This document shows, piece after piece, positions 28,983-38,332 of a DNA stretch of 64,000 nt. The DNA is taken from contig NZ_GL732463.1 in NCBI RefSeq assembly GCF_000187585.1, forward strand, positions 1,176,894 through 1,240,893, given 5' to 3'. Positions within the stretch are counted from its first letter, which is position 1. Each line of letters opens with the position of its first letter. Source of the stretch: Streptococcus peroris ATCC 700780 (lineage in GTDB: Bacteria; Bacillota; Bacilli; Lactobacillales; Streptococcaceae). The notes under the pieces are model-generated. The model saw only the letters and a program-made list of their open reading frames with translations. It was not told where the DNA came from and searched no databases. The position numbers were made by a program, and so were the translations under genes.

Positions 28983-29879
28983 TTAACGATTTACTGATCG
29001 AGCCAAACGGGATACCGTATGTCTCACGCCTCTAATAGCCTTACTCAAAGCATAAATATTATCAATCGTTGCCAAACCTCCATATCCTGCATCACCGATA
29101 TGTTGAATATCGACTCCACAAATCTTATTTCTAAGGGCAATTTCTTTGATAGTATCCGTATCAGATGTTTCTTGGCTAGTACCAATGGCACTCAATACGA
29201 GACCACCCTTACTATGAACGAGATCAACGACTTCACGTAATTCTTGGTCATGAAAGGCTGGTACAGTTCCAACTGCAGGAACAAGTATCACATCCGCACC
29301 TGCTTCCAACAATTGCTCTGCGACAGAAAGTTCTGCCACGGGCTCATTCACTCCTGCCCCGTGCATCTTACCTGCAATAATCAAACCAGAAAAGTTTTCT
29401 TTAGCAGTTTGAACAGCCTTGATGATTTCTCGATTGCTGACTCCTGTTCCGGGATTTCCAGTCAAACAGACAAAGTCAAAGCCTAACTCTTCTATTCGCT
29501 TGAAGGTTTCAACACTGGCAATACGACCTGCAGCAATTTCTTGCATTTGCTCTAACATCTTAGCTGAATGATCTACAGGTTCCAAGTTTACCCCAATAGG
29601 ACAACCGACCAATTCATGCAAGCGTTGAATCACTTGATCTCCTGTTCGGTCCAAAGCATAAATCTTAGGATCAAAAACATCGAAGCAATTCAACAGAATC
29701 ATGTCCGCTCCGAAAGCCCTAGCAATTTCTGAGTTTGTAATATCACCAACAAAGGTTTCACGAGTGACTACATTCTCAGATAAAACCACTCGTCCTTCGC
29801 TTGCTAAAATACTTTGTTTTAGCTCTTTGGCATCCATCTGTAATATTTCAGACGGATTTGCACTAATTAAACGTTTCAT
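28983..29879 (-). CDS. TIM-barrel-like protein, DUF7916 family, PTS-associated
   Basis: This 298-aa soluble protein is of uncertain function. It begins MKRLISANPSEILQMDAKELKQS and has barrel-like repeated strands such as GADMILLNCFDVFDP, VCLTGNPGTGVSN, LIIAGKMHGAGVNEP and ADVILVPAVGTVPAFHD. Similar proteins are often labelled haloacid dehalogenase-like or PEP-phosphonomutase-like, but I see no HAD DxDxT motif. The start is the ATG at 29879 with GGAGG 7 bases upstream, and the reading frame extends only through a TTG. As first gene of a cellobiose-type PTS operon it may process the imported sugar phosphate or its aglycone (inference). Confidence 0.8.
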   Translation of the reverse strand: MKRLISANPSEILQMDAKELKQSILASEGRVVLSENVVTRETFVGDITNSEIARAFGADMILLNCFDVFDPKIYALDRTGDQVIQRLHELVGCPIGVNLEPVDHSAKMLEQMQEIAAGRIASVETFKRIEELGFDFVCLTGNPGTGVSNREIIKAVQTAKENFSGLIIAGKMHGAGVNEPVAELSVAEQLLEAGADVILVPAVGTVPAFHDQELREVVDLVHSKGGLVLSAIGTSQETSDTDTIKEIALRNKICGVDIQHIGDAGYGGLATIDNIYALSKAIRGVRHTVSRLARSVNR

Positions 29880-30035
29880 CTTCAAGCCTCCAATGATTTA
29901 AACGTTTTTTACGGCTACAGCGTCTTGAACTTTTCGTAGCATTTCCTGATACTCGACTTCTTTCATTACTAAAAGTTATCAATTATCTCAATTTTAGGAA
30001 AAATCTTTACGCTTTAATTATCTTTTGTTATTTAT

Positions 30036-30064
30036 ATTCTACAACTATCTATGAGCATTGTCAA
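30036..30064 (-). promoter_or_regulatory. Promoter of the PTS operon
   Basis: On the minus strand TTGACA (30064-30059) and TAGAAT (30041-30036) are 17 bases apart. The predicted leader before the DUF7916 ATG is about 150 bases. The -35 lies close to the ROK-gene promoter, so one bound regulator could affect both. Confidence 0.7.
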
Positions 30065-30080
30065 CTATTTTTCGAAATAT

Positions 30081-30108
30081 TTGATTATTTTTATTATCAA
30101 TATATAAT
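30081..30108 (+). promoter_or_regulatory. Promoter and candidate operator for the ROK regulator gene
   Basis: TTGATT (30081-30086) and TATAAT (30103-30108) are 16 bases apart. The -35 and spacer contain an inverted repeat, TTGATTAT-N4-ATTATCAA (30081-30100), with one mismatch per arm. It is a candidate self-regulatory operator. Confidence 0.55.
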
Positions 30109-30142
30109 AAAGATAGAATCTACTATTAGAGGGGGGCTACAG

Positions 30143-31321
30143 ATGGCCTTATCTAAAAAACAATTACAATTAAGAGCTAAGATATTAGATACTATTTATA
30201 CAAGGGGGCCTATTTCGCGGATTGATATTGCTACCAAAACAGGTATCACTCCAGCGACAACCAGTAGTATCACCAACGATCTCATTAAAGAAAATATCCT
30301 CCTTGAACTTGGTGAAGATGAGCATGATACTAGTGTCGGGCGAAAAAAAATCTTACTAGACATTCAAGCGCAACGCTTTTACTATATCGGTTGTGAATTA
30401 TCTGAGAAGCACTTTACATTTTCTCTTGGTGACAATCTAGGAAATATCTTTAAAGAAGACAAGAAGCTTGTGACAAAAGATCTGATTCAAGAGGAAGGGA
30501 CTAATCTCATCATTCAATCCCTTCAGACATTTATAGAAAAATGTAGCGATTACCCTATCGAAGCAATCGGTATCGCCCTACCTGGACGCTATCTAGATGA
30601 TTATAAAATCACAACAAATAATCCTTTATGGAAAAAGATTAATCTAGATCTTCTTAAGTCACAGGTAGACCTTCCTGTATTTTTTTCAAACAATGTAAAC
30701 TGTATGGCTATTGGCAAACGGCTCTTTAGCCGTTCACAGACCGACCCTAACTTTGCCTACTTCCACTTTGCTAGAGGCATGCACTGTTCCTATATTTACA
30801 ACGGAAAAATTTACGGAAAAGGCAATCTCATGATTGGAGAAATTGGGCATACGGTTGTTTCCTCTGAGGGAGAAAATTGTGGCTGTGGCCGTAAAGGATG
30901 CTTACAGACGTTTGCTGGAGAAGCTTGGTTAATCAAAAAAGCAAAGATTCTGTACCAAGTATCTCCTCATTCTATACTTCCTAGCCTAGTAGAAAATCCT
31001 GATGAGATTGATATCCAGACTATTTTAAACGCCTATCAATTGGGTGATACTGGAATCATCACGCTTATCCACCAAGCCTTGCTCTATCTTAGTCAAACGA
31101 TTTTAAATATCAGTATGATGATTGATTCTCAAAAAATCTACCTTCACAGTCCCTTACTAGCGAATGATACCATTATTCAAAAACTCTACAAGGAATTGAA
31201 CTACACTCCTAAACTTCCCTACAACCGTCTCCCTGAAGTGATTGTGGAACCCTACAATGACTTTACAGCAGCTCGCTCAGCTATTGGACTTTGCCTGTAT
31301 CATACGATTTTACATTTGTAA
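30143..31321 (+). CDS. ROK-family transcriptional regulator
   Basis: This 392-aa protein has an N-terminal MarR-like winged helix-turn-helix (RGPISRIDIATKTGITPATTSS, about residues 18-40; core ISRIDIATKTGITP) and a ROK sugar-kinase-like domain with GRKKILLDI, the GEIGHTVV segment, and the zinc motif CGCGRKGCLQ. It is divergent from the PTS operon and presumably controls it in response to a sugar or sugar phosphate. The start has a GAGGGGGG ribosome-binding site. No ATP-binding kinase function is implied. Confidence 0.9.
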   Translation: MALSKKQLQLRAKILDTIYTRGPISRIDIATKTGITPATTSSITNDLIKENILLELGEDEHDTSVGRKKILLDIQAQRFYYIGCELSEKHFTFSLGDNLGNIFKEDKKLVTKDLIQEEGTNLIIQSLQTFIEKCSDYPIEAIGIALPGRYLDDYKITTNNPLWKKINLDLLKSQVDLPVFFSNNVNCMAIGKRLFSRSQTDPNFAYFHFARGMHCSYIYNGKIYGKGNLMIGEIGHTVVSSEGENCGCGRKGCLQTFAGEAWLIKKAKILYQVSPHSILPSLVENPDEIDIQTILNAYQLGDTGIITLIHQALLYLSQTILNISMMIDSQKIYLHSPLLANDTIIQKLYKELNYTPKLPYNRLPEVIVEPYNDFTAARSAIGLCLYHTILHL

Positions 31322-31370
31322 TAGGCAATTCTTTTTAGACACAGGAGGGCGTTCCCATTTTTATCTAGCC

Positions 31371-31401
31371 AAAAAGGAAAGGTTTGCGCCTTTCCTTTTT
31401 A
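31371..31401. terminator. Bidirectional terminator
   Basis: AAAAAGGAAAGG and CCTTTCCTTTTT form a 12-bp stem with a 6-base loop between the convergent ROK gene and trpA. Confidence 0.9.
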
Positions 31402-31406
31402 CTTAT

Positions 31407-32183
31407 TTATTTTTGGTAAGTTACTGCTTGTTTGATAAAGTCCTCAATCGGCTCTCCTTGGTGAAGAGCTTTTACAATTTTCGAACCGACGATAACGCCA
31501 TCCGATACCGCATTGAAGCGTTCTACATCTGCTTGACTAGATACGCCAAAACCTGTCAAGACTGGGATATCGGCCACTTGATGCAATTGTGCCAAGTGCT
31601 TGTCCAAGTCTGCACGGTAATTTCCAGATTTCCCTGTCACCCCATTGATAGCAACGGCATAGACAAAGCCTTCCGCTCCTTTAATCAACTCTTTTTGGCG
31701 CTCAATTCCTGTCGTCAAGCTTACTAGGGGAATCAAGGCCATGTCTGTATCTACCAAAAAGGGCTCTACAAAGTTGGCATGCTCATGAGGCAGGTCTGGG
31801 ATAATCAAGCCCTTAACCCCTGTATCTGCCAAATCTTTTACAAAGTTCTCCACACCGTACTGAAAGAGAGGGTTGAAGTAGGTCATGATGACCAGTGGAA
31901 CTTCTGTTTCAATGGTTTTCAAGGTTTCAACCAAAGCCTGGGTAGAAGTTCCATGAGCTAGACTGCGCAAACCAGCTTCTTCGATAACAGGTCCATCTGC
32001 AACAGGGTCAGAAAAGGGAATTCCCACTTCAATGGCTGAAACGCCTAAATCTTCTAAAAAGTGGATTGTTTCACCGAGACCATCCAAACCTTTCTCATGG
32101 TCTCCAGCCATGATATAGGGAACGAAAATCCCCTTTCCAGCTGCTTTGATAGCGTTCAATTTTTCTGTTAGTGTCTTAGGCAT
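31407..32183 (-). CDS. trpA: Tryptophan synthase alpha chain
   Basis: TrpA releases indole from indole-3-glycerol phosphate. The 258-aa protein has the catalytic region [16 protein letters not shown] with the catalytic Asp/Glu, and FGVSSQADV near the phosphate site. The start is ATG 32183 ([13 protein letters not shown]), with GGGAGAAG upstream. The reading frame extends further into trpB but that is not used. It overlaps the trpB stop by 8 bases and is the last gene of the trp operon. Confidence 0.95.
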   Translation of the reverse strand: MPKTLTEKLNAIKAAGKGIFVPYIMAGDHEKGLDGLGETIHFLEDLGVSAIEVGIPFSDPVADGPVIEEAGLRSLAHGTSTQALVETLKTIETEVPLVIMTYFNPLFQYGVENFVKDLADTGVKGLIIPDLPHEHANFVEPFLVDTDMALIPLVSLTTGIERQKELIKGAEGFVYAVAINGVTGKSGNYRADLDKHLAQLHQVADIPVLTGFGVSSQADVERFNAVSDGVIVGSKIVKALHQGEPIEDFIKQAVTYQK

Positions 32184-33399
32184 GAGCTTCTCCCTTCTTT
32201 GCTGCATCTGCTTCCAAGCGGTCCTTGACTTGAACCACATCCTTGTCCCCACGACCTGATAGACAGACAATCATAGACTTATCTGGCCCAAGTTCTTTGG
32301 CTAATTTCACTGCAAAAGCGATGGCATGGCTTGATTCCAAGGCTGGAATAATCCCTTCCACACGAGACAAGAGTTGGAATCCTTCCAAGGCTTCCTCGTC
32401 TGTCACAGGAACATAACTGGCACGTTTGATATCGTGGTAGTGAGAATGTTCTGGACCGATACCAGGATAGTCCAAACCTGCTGAAATAGAGAAAGCCTCA
32501 AGAATTTGACCATGAGCATCTTGGAGCACATCCATGAGAGAACCGTGAAGGACACCCGGACAACCCTTGGTCAAGGTAGCTGCGTGATGCTCTGTATCCA
32601 CACCAAGTCCTGCCGCTTCAGCTCCATACATAGCTACAGATTCATCTTCCACAAATGGATGGAAGAGACCGATGGCATTCGAACCACCACCAACACAGGC
32701 TACTAAGGCATCTGGTAAATTTTCACCTGTCAATTCACGGTACTGTTGTTTGGCTTCTCGTCCGATAACACTTTGGAAATCACGAACAATTTCTGGGAAA
32801 GGATGAGGCCCCAAGGCTGAACCAAGGATATAGTGGGTATCATCGATATTTGCCACCCAAGAACGAAGGGCTGCATTGACCGCGTCTTTGAGCACGCGCG
32901 AACCATCTGTTACAGCCTCCACCTTGGCTCCCAAAAGTTCCATACGGAAAACATTGAGGGCTTGACGTTTGACATCTTCCTCACCCATGTAGATAGTACA
33001 TTCCATGTTGAAGAGGGCTGCGGCTGTTGCAGTTGCCACACCGTGCTGACCAGCTCCTGTTTCAGCGATAATTTTCTTTTTGCCCATGCGTTTAGCAAGA
33101 AGAACTTGTCCTAAGGCATTATTAATCTTGTGTGCCCCTGTATGGTTGAGGTCTTCACGTTTGAGGTAAATCTTGGCTCCGCCGATATGCTGGGTCAAGT
33201 TTTTTGCGTAGTAAAGGGGAGTTTCACGACCTACATACTGGCGCAAAAGTTGGTTTAATTCCTCTTGAAAACTTGGATCTGCCTGACTTTCACGATAAGC
33301 CTCTTCTAATTCCAATACTGCTGTCATCAATGTTTCTGGGACAAAACGTCCACCGAATTTTCCGTAAAATCCATCTTTATTTGGTTCTTGATATACCAT
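32176..33399 (-). CDS. trpB: Tryptophan synthase beta chain
   Basis: TrpB condenses indole with serine using pyridoxal phosphate. The 407-aa protein shows the PLP lysine in [13 protein letters not shown], the glycine-rich phosphate site [15 protein letters not shown], and GRGDKDV close to the C-terminus. All expected motifs are intact. Its start lies inside the 3' end of trpF (23-base overlap), and trpA overlaps its own end, so the three are translationally linked. Confidence 0.97.
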   Translation of the reverse strand: MVYQEPNKDGFYGKFGGRFVPETLMTAVLELEEAYRESQADPSFQEELNQLLRQYVGRETPLYYAKNLTQHIGGAKIYLKREDLNHTGAHKINNALGQVLLAKRMGKKKIIAETGAGQHGVATATAAALFNMECTIYMGEEDVKRQALNVFRMELLGAKVEAVTDGSRVLKDAVNAALRSWVANIDDTHYILGSALGPHPFPEIVRDFQSVIGREAKQQYRELTGENLPDALVACVGGGSNAIGLFHPFVEDESVAMYGAEAAGLGVDTEHHAATLTKGCPGVLHGSLMDVLQDAHGQILEAFSISAGLDYPGIGPEHSHYHDIKRASYVPVTDEEALEGFQLLSRVEGIIPALESSHAIAFAVKLAKELGPDKSMIVCLSGRGDKDVVQVKDRLEADAAKKGEAHA

Positions 33400-33976
33400 G
33401 CTTTACCCTCTCTATAAATCTTCTAATCTTTTCATGATCTTTTTGTCCGTCTGTTTCTACTCCACTTGATACATCTACTGCATAGGGAGAGAAATGCTGA
33501 ATTGCTCTTGCTACATTGTCTTCATTTAGCCCACCTGCGATGAAGAAAGGCTGGGCTAGTCCTGCTGTATCCAATTTCCCCCAGTCAAAGGTTTGACCAC
33601 TCCCTGCCACAGGAGCATCAAAGAGGAGATAATCTGCCTGAGAACTTGGTACATGCCCCCCTTCATCGACCTGAATAGCCTGAATGCTGCCACAAGGTAA
33701 ATCATCAAACAAATCATCTGCCACCTGACCATGAATCTGTACCAAATCTAAATCGACCTTTTCAATCGCTTCTAGTAATTCTTCATGACTAGGTGAAACA
33801 AATACCCCAACTTTTTTCACATTTGTAGGAATGATCTTAGTTAGCTCTGCTGCTTGTTCCAAGGTCACCTGTCTTTTGCTAGGAGCAAAAACAAAACCAA
33901 TGTAGTCTGCTCCAACCGACACAGCTGTTTTTACAGCTTCTTTGGTCGATAGTCCACAAATCTTAACCTTTGTCAA
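33377..33976 (-). CDS. trpF: Phosphoribosylanthranilate isomerase
   Basis: This 199-aa TIM barrel catalyses the Amadori rearrangement of phosphoribosylanthranilate. It starts with the typical [11 protein letters not shown] (catalytic Cys), has VQIHGQ and the C-terminal phosphate-binding [11 protein letters not shown] and [13 protein letters not shown] with the catalytic Asp. It overlaps trpC by 14 bases upstream and trpB downstream. Complete. Confidence 0.96.
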   Translation of the reverse strand: MTKVKICGLSTKEAVKTAVSVGADYIGFVFAPSKRQVTLEQAAELTKIIPTNVKKVGVFVSPSHEELLEAIEKVDLDLVQIHGQVADDLFDDLPCGSIQAIQVDEGGHVPSSQADYLLFDAPVAGSGQTFDWGKLDTAGLAQPFFIAGGLNEDNVARAIQHFSPYAVDVSSGVETDGQKDHEKIRRFIERVKHGISRTK

Positions 33977-34730
33977 TCTGCAACTCCTTGATTCTCTGGG
34001 CTACATCTTCTGCCTTCATGAGGGCCGTTCCCACCAAAATTCCGTTAAAGTAGGGTGCTACTCGTTTTGCATCCTTCTCTGTAAAAATAGCAGATTCGGA
34101 AATGTAGAAGCAATCGTCCCTGAAGTATTTGGCCAAGTCAACGCTGGTCTGCAAGTCGACTTCAAAGGTTGTTAAATTGCGATTGTTGACACCAATAATT
34201 TGAACTCCAAGTCTATGAGCCACTTCCAGTTCAGCCAGATTATGAGTTTCCACCAAAACTTCTAGACCAAGATCTGTCGCGTAGTCGTAAAGCTTCTTCA
34301 GTCGTTTTTCAGATAAGGCCGCTACGATGAGCAAGATGACGGTCGCACCTGCATTGCGAGCACGGATGATTTGCTTTTCATCGATGATAAAGTCCTTATT
34401 CAGTGTCGGGATCTGTACCTGACTAGAAATCTCTCGCAGATAATCCAAATGACCTTTAAAGAAAACCTCATCTGTCAGAACAGAAATCATAACCGCGCCG
34501 TTAGCCTCGTAAGTCTGGGCCTGTTGTACGATATCCACATCAAGGTTGATATCACCTAGACTTGGGCTAGCCTTTTTGACCTCCGCAATGATTTGCAAAC
34601 GGTCTTGGTTATTTTTTAAATATTCACTCAATCGATAAGTTTGACGCAAGGATTGAAGCTCCTCTCGCTCCATCTTTTCAACTTCACGCGCCTTTTGCTC
34701 TAGGATACGTGATAAAAATTCCTGACTCAT
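33963..34730 (-). CDS. trpC: Indole-3-glycerol-phosphate synthase
   Basis: TrpC closes the indole ring. The 255-aa TIM barrel has the N-terminal helix [11 protein letters not shown], the catalytic-lysine region [34 protein letters not shown], and the phosphate-binding [12 protein letters not shown] and [10 protein letters not shown]. It is a separate gene from trpF here (they are fused in E. coli). It overlaps trpD by 4 bases. Confidence 0.96.
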   Translation of the reverse strand: MSQEFLSRILEQKAREVEKMEREELQSLRQTYRLSEYLKNNQDRLQIIAEVKKASPSLGDINLDVDIVQQAQTYEANGAVMISVLTDEVFFKGHLDYLREISSQVQIPTLNKDFIIDEKQIIRARNAGATVILLIVAALSEKRLKKLYDYATDLGLEVLVETHNLAELEVAHRLGVQIIGVNNRNLTTFEVDLQTSVDLAKYFRDDCFYISESAIFTEKDAKRVAPYFNGILVGTALMKAEDVAQRIKELQIDKG

Positions 34731-35731
34731 CTTTGATACTCCTGTAATAGTCTGAGTTTTTCAAGGGCCTTACCACTGGCAATCACTTGACGTGCCAATT
34801 CAACTCCGTCCTTGATACTGTCTGCTTTACCATTGGCGTAGAATCCGAGACCTGCATTTAAGACTGTTGTTTCCAAGAATGGACTTGGTTCGTTATTAAG
34901 AACGCTGACAAGAATGGCTGCATTTTCATGAGCATTTCCCCCACGAATGTCTTCAATAGCAATGCGTTCCATTCCCAAATCTTCTGGAGTAAAGGTTGAT
35001 AAAGTAATTTCACCATTTTCAAGAAGGGCAATGCTGGTAGTACCATTCAGACCAGCTTCATCCAATCCTTCTGGACCAGCTACTACAATAGCACGTTTGC
35101 GGCCCATGTTTTTCAAAACCTGAGCAGTACTTTCCAGAAGTTCTGGACGACTGATTCCTAGAAGCTGTGTTTCCAAGACCATTGGGTGAATCAGTGGACC
35201 TGTCAAATTCATAATGGTTGGAATTCCCAATTCCAAGCGTGCTGGCATGATGTATTTCATAGCTGGGTGCATGTTTTTTGCAAAGAGAAAGACGATTCCT
35301 GTTTGGTCAAACACTTTACCCAATTGTGCTGGCTTGAGGTCAATATTGATTCCCAAAGCTTGCAAGACATCTGCTGAACCAGATTTAGAAGAAATAGATC
35401 GATTCCCATGTTTGGCCATATGGATTCCTCCACCTGCTAAGACAAAGGCTGCAGTCGTTGAGATGTTAAAGCTAAATGACTTATCTCCACCTGTACCACA
35501 GTTATCCATAGCATCTTGAATATTTGTTGGAATGTGTTGAGCATGTCCTCTCATGACTTGAGCGAGGGCTGTTCTTTCCTCAGGAGTTTCTCCCTTCATC
35601 TTGAGCGCTAACAGTAGTGAAGCGATTTGTGCTTCTGTCACTCGCCCTGTCACGATACGTTCGATCACATCTGTCATTTCAACACTTGATAGATCTTCAA
35701 AGTTTGCTAATTTTTCAATAATTTCTTTCAT
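34727..35731 (-). CDS. trpD: Anthranilate phosphoribosyltransferase
   Basis: TrpD transfers phosphoribose from PRPP to anthranilate. The 334-aa protein has the PRPP-binding motif [16 protein letters not shown] and the substrate residues [21 protein letters not shown] (core KHGNRSISS). The length is standard. It is separate from trpG, which lies 10 bases upstream. Confidence 0.96.
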   Translation of the reverse strand: MKEIIEKLANFEDLSSVEMTDVIERIVTGRVTEAQIASLLLALKMKGETPEERTALAQVMRGHAQHIPTNIQDAMDNCGTGGDKSFSFNISTTAAFVLAGGGIHMAKHGNRSISSKSGSADVLQALGINIDLKPAQLGKVFDQTGIVFLFAKNMHPAMKYIMPARLELGIPTIMNLTGPLIHPMVLETQLLGISRPELLESTAQVLKNMGRKRAIVVAGPEGLDEAGLNGTTSIALLENGEITLSTFTPEDLGMERIAIEDIRGGNAHENAAILVSVLNNEPSPFLETTVLNAGLGFYANGKADSIKDGVELARQVIASGKALEKLRLLQEYQR

Positions 35732-35741
35732 TTTGTGTTCC

Positions 35742-36308
35742 TCACTTTACAACTTTCTCGATAAAATTCTGAATAGAAGATAGGCCATCTGGCGTTCCAA
35801 TACTTTCTGGATGATACTGTAAGCCATAAATCGGCAAGGTTTTGTGTTGAATCCCCATAATAGCTTGGTCATCTGTCGAACGAGCGGTCACTTCAAACTC
35901 TTCTGGCATCTCTTCAATTAAAATACTGTGGTAACGCATGACTGGACGATTGTCCTCAATCCCTTGATAAAGAACGGATGGAGTCTCAAATCGAATCTGG
36001 CTTTGTTTACCGTGCATAACTTTAGGAGCCAAGCCCAACTTACCACCAAAGACTTCTGCGATGGCTTGGTGCCCCAAACAAATCCCTAGAATAGGTTTCT
36101 TACCTGCAAAATCACGAATCATTTCTTCCATTTTCCCAGCATCAGCTGGCCAACCTGGACCAGGAGAAAAGACCAGTCCATCTGCCTTTGTAGCTTCTTC
36201 ATAAAGGGTTGGATCATCATTTCTTAAAACCTGAACTTCTGCGAAATTCCCGATGTATTGGGCTAGGTTATAGGTAAATGAATCATAATTATCAATCAGT
36301 AAAATCAT
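35742..36308 (-). CDS. trpG: Anthranilate synthase component II (glutamine amidotransferase)
   Basis: This 188-aa class I glutamine amidotransferase supplies ammonia to TrpE. The catalytic triad is visible: Cys in [17 protein letters not shown], and His-Glu in [10 protein letters not shown]. The oxyanion strand [10 protein letters not shown] is also present. A single copy with a trp-operon position could also serve folate (pabA role), but nothing in the sequence shows it. It overlaps trpE by 4 bases. Confidence 0.95.
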   Translation of the reverse strand: MILLIDNYDSFTYNLAQYIGNFAEVQVLRNDDPTLYEEATKADGLVFSPGPGWPADAGKMEEMIRDFAGKKPILGICLGHQAIAEVFGGKLGLAPKVMHGKQSQIRFETPSVLYQGIEDNRPVMRYHSILIEEMPEEFEVTARSTDDQAIMGIQHKTLPIYGLQYHPESIGTPDGLSSIQNFIEKVVK

Positions 36309-37666
36309 GGTCTTAGTTCTCCCATTCTAGTCATAGATTTAGCTTTGTTAATGGTTTCTTGGTATTCGTTCTGAGCGATGGAATCATAAACAATTCCTGC
36401 ACCAGCCTGTACGTAGGCTGTTTTATTTTTAAGAATCATAGTTCGGATAGCAATAGCGAAATCCATGTCTCCAGTTGCTGATAAGTAACCGATAGCTCCT
36501 GCGTATACGCCTCGCTTCTCTGTTTCTAGTTCATAGATGCGTTTCATGGCCCGAATCTTTGGTGCTCCCGATACTGTTCCTGCCGGCAGTGTCGCCTTCA
36601 AGGCATCCATGGCAGTCAGTTCTGGTAATAAATGTCCTTTAACCACGCTGGTCAAATGCATGACATAACGGAAAAGTTCCACTTCCATATACTTAGTTAC
36701 TTGGACACTGGCTGTTTCAGCAATTCTACCGATATCATTTCGTCCCAAATCCACCAACATTCGGTGTTCTGCCGTTTCCTTTTCATCAGAAAGTAGATCA
36801 CTTGCAAGTGCTGCATCTTCCTCGTCATTAGTGCCTCTAGGTCGCGTACCTGCAATTGGATTGGTTGTCACGATACCATTCTTGACGGAAACCAAGCTCT
36901 CAGGACTGGCACCGATAATTTGATAATCTCCAAAATCATAAAAGTAGAGGTAATTTGATGGATTGGTCACTCGGAGATTTCTGTAGAAGTCAAAAGGATT
37001 TCCAGTTACCTCTGCGGAGAAGCGCTGGCTAAGCACACATTGGAACATATCTCCGTTGCGAATCAAGTCGCGAGCTGTTTCTACCATTTCTTCAAATTTC
37101 TGTGGAGAGATATGTGGTCTAAACTGAAGTGGAGAAACGTCCAAATCTTCAAATTCATTTGGAGCAGGGATTTTCAACTCTTCTAAAACCTGATCTAAAG
37201 CCACTTCTAGTTCTTCATTGCTTCGATTACTGTAGAGAGCATCCTCGATGATATGAATTTTTTCTTTCTTGTGGTCAAATACCATATAACTCTCGTAAAC
37301 AAAGAAATGCATATCTGGCGTCCCAATCGTATCCTCAGGAAGCTGGCCAATTTCTTCATAGAGAGAAATCATATCATAGCCAACAAATCCGATAGCTCCA
37401 CCACCAAAAGGTAGGTCTGAATGGTGCTGGCTCTTATGAGTCACCTCATAGAGGAAATCCAAAGGATCTCGATCAATTACCTGACCATTCTGATAAAGAA
37501 CTCCATTTTCAAACTTAATCTCAAAAACTGGGTTATAGGCTAAGATAGAAAATCGAGCATTTTCTTTTTCTCTTGGGATACTTTCAAGTATGACCTTGTG
37601 TTTTCCGTTTAAGCGCATATAAGCCAAGATTGGTGATAAAACATCTCCATGAATGATTCGTTCCAT
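36305..37666 (-). CDS. trpE: Anthranilate synthase component I
   Basis: TrpE makes anthranilate from chorismate with TrpG. From ATG 37666 (MERIIHGDVLSPIL) it is 453 aa, and a GGGG-containing ribosome-binding site lies 9 bases upstream. The tryptophan-feedback motif LES occurs in VILESIPREKENARFS, and chorismate-binding motifs include IAGTRPRG, DLGRNDIGR, LPAGTVSGAPKIRAM and YAGAIGYL. The ORF can be extended into the T-box leader, but that is not credible. It is first in the operon. Confidence 0.96.
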   Translation of the reverse strand: MERIIHGDVLSPILAYMRLNGKHKVILESIPREKENARFSILAYNPVFEIKFENGVLYQNGQVIDRDPLDFLYEVTHKSQHHSDLPFGGGAIGFVGYDMISLYEEIGQLPEDTIGTPDMHFFVYESYMVFDHKKEKIHIIEDALYSNRSNEELEVALDQVLEELKIPAPNEFEDLDVSPLQFRPHISPQKFEEMVETARDLIRNGDMFQCVLSQRFSAEVTGNPFDFYRNLRVTNPSNYLYFYDFGDYQIIGASPESLVSVKNGIVTTNPIAGTRPRGTNDEEDAALASDLLSDEKETAEHRMLVDLGRNDIGRIAETASVQVTKYMEVELFRYVMHLTSVVKGHLLPELTAMDALKATLPAGTVSGAPKIRAMKRIYELETEKRGVYAGAIGYLSATGDMDFAIAIRTMILKNKTAYVQAGAGIVYDSIAQNEYQETINKAKSMTRMGELRP

Positions 37667-37699
37667 TGTAATTCCCCTTTCAGTTCTTCTTAGATCCCG

Positions 37700-37965
37700 T
37701 GTTGATTCTACAAAAAATCCCCACGCAAAATAACTTGCGTGAGGACGAAATTCGCGGTGCCACCTCAATTATAGGATTTCTCCTATCTCTCATTCCTGTC
37801 TCAGAACCTTCTTGTAACAGGCTGTGCGATAAAGGGCACTCCCTTGAGAATCATGTTTTCTTCTCTCATTTTCAGATGGACCCAACCTTACAGTTTTCTC
37901 TGCTTGTTTTCAGCAACCACAAGCTCTCTGTGAGAGAAATCTCTGTATCTTTCCCATCTTTTTAA
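37700..37965 (-). promoter_or_regulatory. T-box riboswitch (Trp), second in series, next to trpE
   Basis: On the minus strand the conserved T-box core reads TTGAGGTGGCACCGCG (37768-37753) and is followed by a terminator stem, TCCTCACGCAA/TTGCGTGGGGA (37745-37718), and a T run. Upstream is a Stem I with AGAGAG and a GGTTGCTG-type bulge. A UGG triplet at 37884-37882 could be the specifier, though I cannot fold it uniquely. Uncharged tRNA-Trp would stabilise the antiterminator and allow trpE transcription. Confidence 0.88.
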
Positions 37966-38029
37966 AAATTTAAAACTTGATGCTATTTTTATCTTTCCTT
38001 GGCCCATTTTTTAGAACTACCAATTCGAG

Positions 38030-38275
38030 GATAAACAAAAAGCCCTCACACAGAAAAATCTGTGTGAGGGCGTTCGGGACGCGGTGCCACCTCAATTGTA
38101 AAGAGACTATCCCCTTTACATCTCTGCCTTGTCTATCAACAAGTTGCACTGTAAGGTGTGCGCACCGAATTTTCATTGTTTCAAATTCATATTTCCAAAC
38201 CAGCCCAATTTCATTACTCTCAATCACCTGTTCACAGTAACCACAGGCTCCCTGAAGATTAAAAAATAATTACTT
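38030..38275 (-). promoter_or_regulatory. T-box riboswitch (Trp), first in series
   Basis: A complete second T-box lies upstream of the other. Its core TTGAGGTGGCACCGCG is identical (38095-38080), followed by a 12-bp terminator stem GCCCTCACACAG/CTGTGTGAGGGC (38071-38042) and a T run. Stem I contains AGGGAGCC and GGTTACTGTGAAC. UGG triplets occur in the expected region, the best being 38197-38195 followed by A. Both switches must be read through before trpE is reached. Confidence 0.88.
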
Positions 38276-38293
38276 TTCTGATTTGTTTAGATT

Positions 38294-38322
38294 ATTATAA
38301 AATTTTGCTTTTTCTTTGTCAA
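38294..38322 (-). promoter_or_regulatory. Promoter of the trp operon
   Basis: Perfect consensus on the minus strand: TTGACA (38322-38317), 17 bases, TATAAT (38299-38294). It begins 11 bases after the stop of the aminotransferase gene. Transcription would start just ahead of the first T-box. Confidence 0.9.
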
Positions 38323-38332
38323 GACCTTTTTG

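Noticed and set aside
37699..38240. Open reading frames on the plus strand across the trp leader
   Set aside because: They run antisense through two T-box riboswitches, have no ribosome-binding sites and no recognisable domains; the RNA structures explain the sequence.
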